DNA of 45,247 bases from Sphingomonas sanguinis. GTDB lineage: Bacteria > Pseudomonadota > Alphaproteobacteria > Sphingomonadales > Sphingomonadaceae. Location of the stretch: assembly GCF_001476905.1 (NCBI RefSeq), contig NZ_LDTE01000058.1, positions 1 to 45,247 on the forward strand, written 5' to 3'. The translations under genes and the position numbers were made by a program. The notes under the pieces are model-generated. The model did no database searches. It was given only the letters and a program-made list of their open reading frames with translations, and had not been told where the DNA came from. Position 1 is the first letter of the stretch, and each line of letters begins with the position of its first letter. This document shows positions 42,620 to 45,247 of the stretch, in pieces.

Positions 42620-43561
42620 TCACGTCACAGGAGATAGTACGGACTGCCCGCCGAAATGCGCGAGCAGGTTGTCGAGGACGAGTTGCACCGTCGCCTGCAC
42701 AGCTTCCGGAGAACGGCCGGCGATGTGAGGGGTAAGGATGACGTTGCGCAGCGCCGCCAGTTCGCCTGGCACATTCGGCTCTCCCTCAACCACGTCGAGC
42801 GCGGCCCCGCCAATGCGGCCGTGCGTCAGCGCGTCGATCAGGGCAGATGTATCCACCACGCTGCCGCGCGCTATGTTGACGAGGAAGCCTTCGGCACCGA
42901 GCGCATCGAGCACGGCCGTATCCACGAGGTGCGTCGTCGCCGCTCCGCCAGGCGTGGCGACGACCAGGAAGTTCGACCACTCGGCTAGCGCCTTCGCAGA
43001 AGGCAAGTAGAGCCAGGACGACCCGTCGCGGGGCTTGCGGTTGTGATAGGCGACCGTCATCCCAAAGCCTTCGGCGCCACGCCGGGCGATCTGCTCGCCG
43101 ATATTGCCCAAACCGAGGATGCCGAGCCTCTTCCCGGAAATCATCGGGCGCGGCTGGCGCGAGATCGCCCATTCGCCGCGCCGCACCGCCGCGTCGGCCT
43201 GGACGATGCCGCGTGCGATCGACATGATCAGAGCCATCGCGTGGTCCGCGACGGACGTGTCGTTCGTGCCCGGCCCGTTGGTGACTACGATGCCTCGTGC
43301 CTGGGCGGCCGCCACGTCCACCTTCTCGTAGCCCGCGCCGAGCGCGCAGATGATCTCAAGCTTTGGAAGCGCCGCGATCTCGCCGGCACCGAGGCCCGTC
43401 GACCCGTTCGTCAGCACTGCGCGGATGCTGTCACCCACGGCTTGTATGACCGCCGCCCGTTCTGATGCTTTGGGCGCGACATGAAGCTCGAAACCTGCGT
43501 CCTTGATACGAGCCAGGCTTTCAGGTGCAAGCTCGACGAGAACGAGGAGAGGGATCGACAT
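42620..43561 (-). CDS. D-2-hydroxyacid dehydrogenase family protein
   Basis: This 313-residue enzyme belongs to the NAD-dependent D-isomer 2-hydroxyacid dehydrogenases, which includes glyoxylate/hydroxypyruvate reductases. The nucleotide motif is LGILGLGNIGEQIARR. The catalytic Arg is in VNIARGSVVDT, the Glu in DVVEGEPNVP, and the His in LTPHIAGRSPEA. N-terminal VLVELAPESLARIKDAGFEL and ICALGAGYEKVD fit the substrate domain. The GGAGG before ATG 43561 sets the start. The substrate is likely a small 2-keto acid such as glyoxylate or hydroxypyruvate, but is not fixed by sequence. Confidence 0.92.
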   Translation of the reverse strand: MSIPLLVLVELAPESLARIKDAGFELHVAPKASERAAVIQAVGDSIRAVLTNGSTGLGAGEIAALPKLEIICALGAGYEKVDVAAAQARGIVVTNGPGTNDTSVADHAMALIMSIARGIVQADAAVRRGEWAISRQPRPMISGKRLGILGLGNIGEQIARRGAEGFGMTVAYHNRKPRDGSSWLYLPSAKALAEWSNFLVVATPGGAATTHLVDTAVLDALGAEGFLVNIARGSVVDTSALIDALTHGRIGGAALDVVEGEPNVPGELAALRNVILTPHIAGRSPEAVQATVQLVLDNLLAHFGGQSVLSPVT

Positions 43562-43782
43562 GAATAGACCTCCGGATGCTGCACCAGCCGGGATTTGGCG
43601 ACGGGACGAGAAGCATAGCAATTGTCCCTACAGGCACATAGACACGAGCAAAGGGCGACGCAGGCGCCCCCCACCAATCCGCCTTCCCGCAAAGGAGCGG
43701 CCTGCAAGACGGCCAAGGCTTTCCCATTGGGATGGTATTTTGAGACAGAGTTGAAAAATCGGCTGCCACTGCAGGTAACCAA

Positions 43783-44721
43783 TCAGCGTCTTGAGGTACC
43801 CGCGTTAGAACATTCGGCGTTTTTGTACCTCATCGGTGCGCAACCGTATACCCGCTTGAATGCGGTGCTGAATGCAGCTTCCGACGTGTAGCCAAGCGAA
43901 TACGCGATGGCCGCTATCCTGTCGCTTCCGTTTCTCAGGCGCTGTTGAGCAAGAACCATACGCCAGCGTGTCACATACTCCATCGGGGGTGTCCCAGTTA
44001 AGCTTCGAAAGCGTTCCGCAAATCTGGAGCGTGACATGCCCGCGGTCGCTGCAAGCCTGGCGATTGTCCATGGATGAGATGGATCGGCGTGGATAGCCTG
44101 CGCCGCCCGCCAAATCTGTGGGTCGGATTGGGCAAAGAGCCAGCCTGTTGTGCGTCCCGCACTTTGGCTCAAGTAGTGGCGCAGCGTATCAACGAGCAGC
44201 AAATGCGACAGGTGACGTACGGCAGAAATGTGGCCCGGCGCCTCTGCCGATAATTCTTCCCGCAGTCGCTCCAGAAGCCAGCGCAGGCCGTTTTGGCCCG
44301 CAGCGTCACGAAGGGGAAGGATGCCAGGCATCGCACCGAGCAGCATTGCCGTCTGCGGACCCGTGAAGGCGAAATGCCCAGCCAGCAAGACCGTATCTCC
44401 ACCGCCGTTTATGGTCGCGGTGCGATCGCTCCATGCCTCTTCGGGTATCTTGTCGATACCTGTCGACGCGAAAGAAAGATCGCGCGCGATGGTAAAGGAT
44501 CGGCCACTCGGCAGGATCACACAGTCCTCCGCCGAAAGGCGCAGTGGACTTGCCTCGCCTTCGACACTTAACCATGCCCGACCCGAGGCAACGGCATATA
44601 CTTTGAGCCCGTCATGGGCTGGAAACCGTATCGCCCAGGCTCCGCCCAGATCGAATGCACCGGCAACGTGAGTGACCGGGAACAGGGTCGACAGCACGTC
44701 AGACAGGGGATCTTGTGACAT
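43783..44721 (-). CDS. AraC-family regulator with cupin_6 sensor domain
   Basis: This 312-residue regulator has an N-terminal cupin_6 domain (LFPVTHVAGAFDLGGAWAIRFP, then RLSAEDCVILPSG) and a C-terminal AraC DNA-binding domain with two helix-turn-helix units (WTIARLAATAGMSRSRFAERF and RIAAIAYSLGYTSEAAFSTAFKR). I prefer ATG 44721; an ATG at 44763 exists but lies inside a strong palindrome, which is better read as an operator. It is divergent from the EthD gene, which it may control. The ligand is unknown. Confidence 0.9.
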   Translation of the reverse strand: MSQDPLSDVLSTLFPVTHVAGAFDLGGAWAIRFPAHDGLKVYAVASGRAWLSVEGEASPLRLSAEDCVILPSGRSFTIARDLSFASTGIDKIPEEAWSDRTATINGGGDTVLLAGHFAFTGPQTAMLLGAMPGILPLRDAAGQNGLRWLLERLREELSAEAPGHISAVRHLSHLLLVDTLRHYLSQSAGRTTGWLFAQSDPQIWRAAQAIHADPSHPWTIARLAATAGMSRSRFAERFRSLTGTPPMEYVTRWRMVLAQQRLRNGSDRIAAIAYSLGYTSEAAFSTAFKRVYGCAPMRYKNAECSNAGTSRR

Positions 44722-44751
44722 CAACGTGGGACGATCGCGAATGTTAAATGG

Positions 44752-44776
44752 ACTGAGACGCATAGTTCGTCTCAGT
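44752..44776. promoter_or_regulatory. Operator candidate between AraC and EthD genes
   Basis: ACTGAGACG-CATAGTT-CGTCTCAGT is a perfect 9-bp inverted repeat with a 7-bp spacer, 30 bp upstream of the AraC start and 52 bp before the EthD start. Its spacing fits a dimer-binding site controlling both promoters. Confidence 0.6.
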
Positions 44777-44828
44777 GTACGGCGCTAGATTGTGTCTCGG
44801 TAAAACGCAAACATGAGGTCGCACAGAT

Positions 44829-45164
44829 ATGATCAAGATGCTGATCGGCTTTCGCCGTCGTCAGGGAATGAGCATGCAGGAGTTCAAAGACTACCGGCGC
44901 GATATCCACGCACCGCTACTTTTCAACCTTCCCGAAGCGGACAAAATTAGACGATTTGTCGTATCCTATCCCGTTGCCGCACCTGGCTGGCCAGAGCCGA
45001 CCTTCGATGCAGTCGTGGAGGCATGGTTTGACTCGCTTGATGACCTGAATGCACTCTACACTTGCGAAGCCTTTCAAGAGGTGGTCGACCCCGATCATGC
45101 CAACTTCATCGATCTAGCGTCGGTCAGCCGGATCGTTTCAGAGGAGATAGTCGTCGTTGGTTAG
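44829..45164 (+). CDS. EthD-domain protein
   Basis: This 111-residue protein matches the EthD family of small dimeric ferredoxin-like-fold proteins, seen with ether-degrading and other oxygenase systems: MIKMLIGFRRRQGMSMQEFKDYRRDIHAPL at the start, then IRRFVVSYP, and FDAVVEAWFDSLDDLNALY in the second half. Several members take part in oxidation of small organic compounds, but a reaction here cannot be named. A GAGG before ATG 44829 suits translation. It is divergent from the AraC regulator. Confidence 0.88.
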   Translation: MIKMLIGFRRRQGMSMQEFKDYRRDIHAPLLFNLPEADKIRRFVVSYPVAAPGWPEPTFDAVVEAWFDSLDDLNALYTCEAFQEVVDPDHANFIDLASVSRIVSEEIVVVG

Positions 45165-45247
45165 CCGTCTCCTGTGAGCATCAGGCTGACGTGGCAACCT
45201 GATGCTCCAGCGCGGCATCAGCGTACCGGCGAGATGGCGAACGGCGC

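Overview
The window looks like DNA from a high-GC alphaproteobacterium, most likely a member of the Sphingomonadales. The pointers are a TonB-dependent receptor with a sphingomonad-style DIVVNG plug start, a DUF6429 protein, an IS1182-family insertion sequence, a MOBQ (MobA/MobL) relaxase and GC-rich codon use throughout. I found no rRNA, tRNA or CRISPR array. Whether this is chromosome or a large plasmid cannot be decided from the sequence.

Layout. (1) 1-11.5 kb is an accessory block. It starts with a large serine recombinase cut by the left window edge, coupled to a 50-residue upstream ORF, with a divergent double-HTH XRE regulator. Then comes a 2047-codon DUF4011-type SF1 helicase fused to a Vsr/MTES-like nuclease, a DUF3320-like segment and a C-terminal AlbA_2 (Schlafen-type) domain. 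Divergent to it is a 697-residue DUF4238 protein. This pair is the best candidate for an uncharacterised defence system. (2) 11.7-24.2 kb looks more resident: a TonB receptor with a small exported protein, divergent from a two-component system; a TetR gene with a perfect palindromic operator facing a DUF1349/acetyltransferase/acyltransferase-3 operon; a small cysteine-rich protein gene with a disturbed start; a DUF421 membrane protein and its partner; a PAP2 phosphatase; and an exported retropepsin-like protein. (3) 24.3-25.9 kb is an intact-looking IS1182-family element next to the stump of a P-loop ATPase gene.

(4) 26.3-41.2 kb resembles an IncQ-like mobilisable block. One leftward operon holds three exonuclease-fold genes in tandem, a RepA-type P-loop helicase/ATPase and an orphan 449-residue protein. 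Further right is a MobA/MobL relaxase whose upstream region carries two short palindromes and an RSF1010-like oriT candidate, facing an orphan 437-residue protein. Between these modules sits a cargo operon: a lipoprotein subtilase with a proline-rich linker and a probable C-terminal beta-barrel, an exported protein and a small lipoprotein. It is preceded by an unusually structured leader. (5) 41.2-45.2 kb carries ordinary metabolic genes: an SDR, a 2-hydroxyacid dehydrogenase, and an AraC regulator divergent from an EthD protein, plus a small exported protein.

Four copies of an exactly 60-bp, ungapped, diverged repeat lie in intergenic spaces at 11.6, 16.8, 20.1 and 22.9 kb, three of them between convergent genes. 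All homology statements rest on motif recognition by eye; no database search was run.
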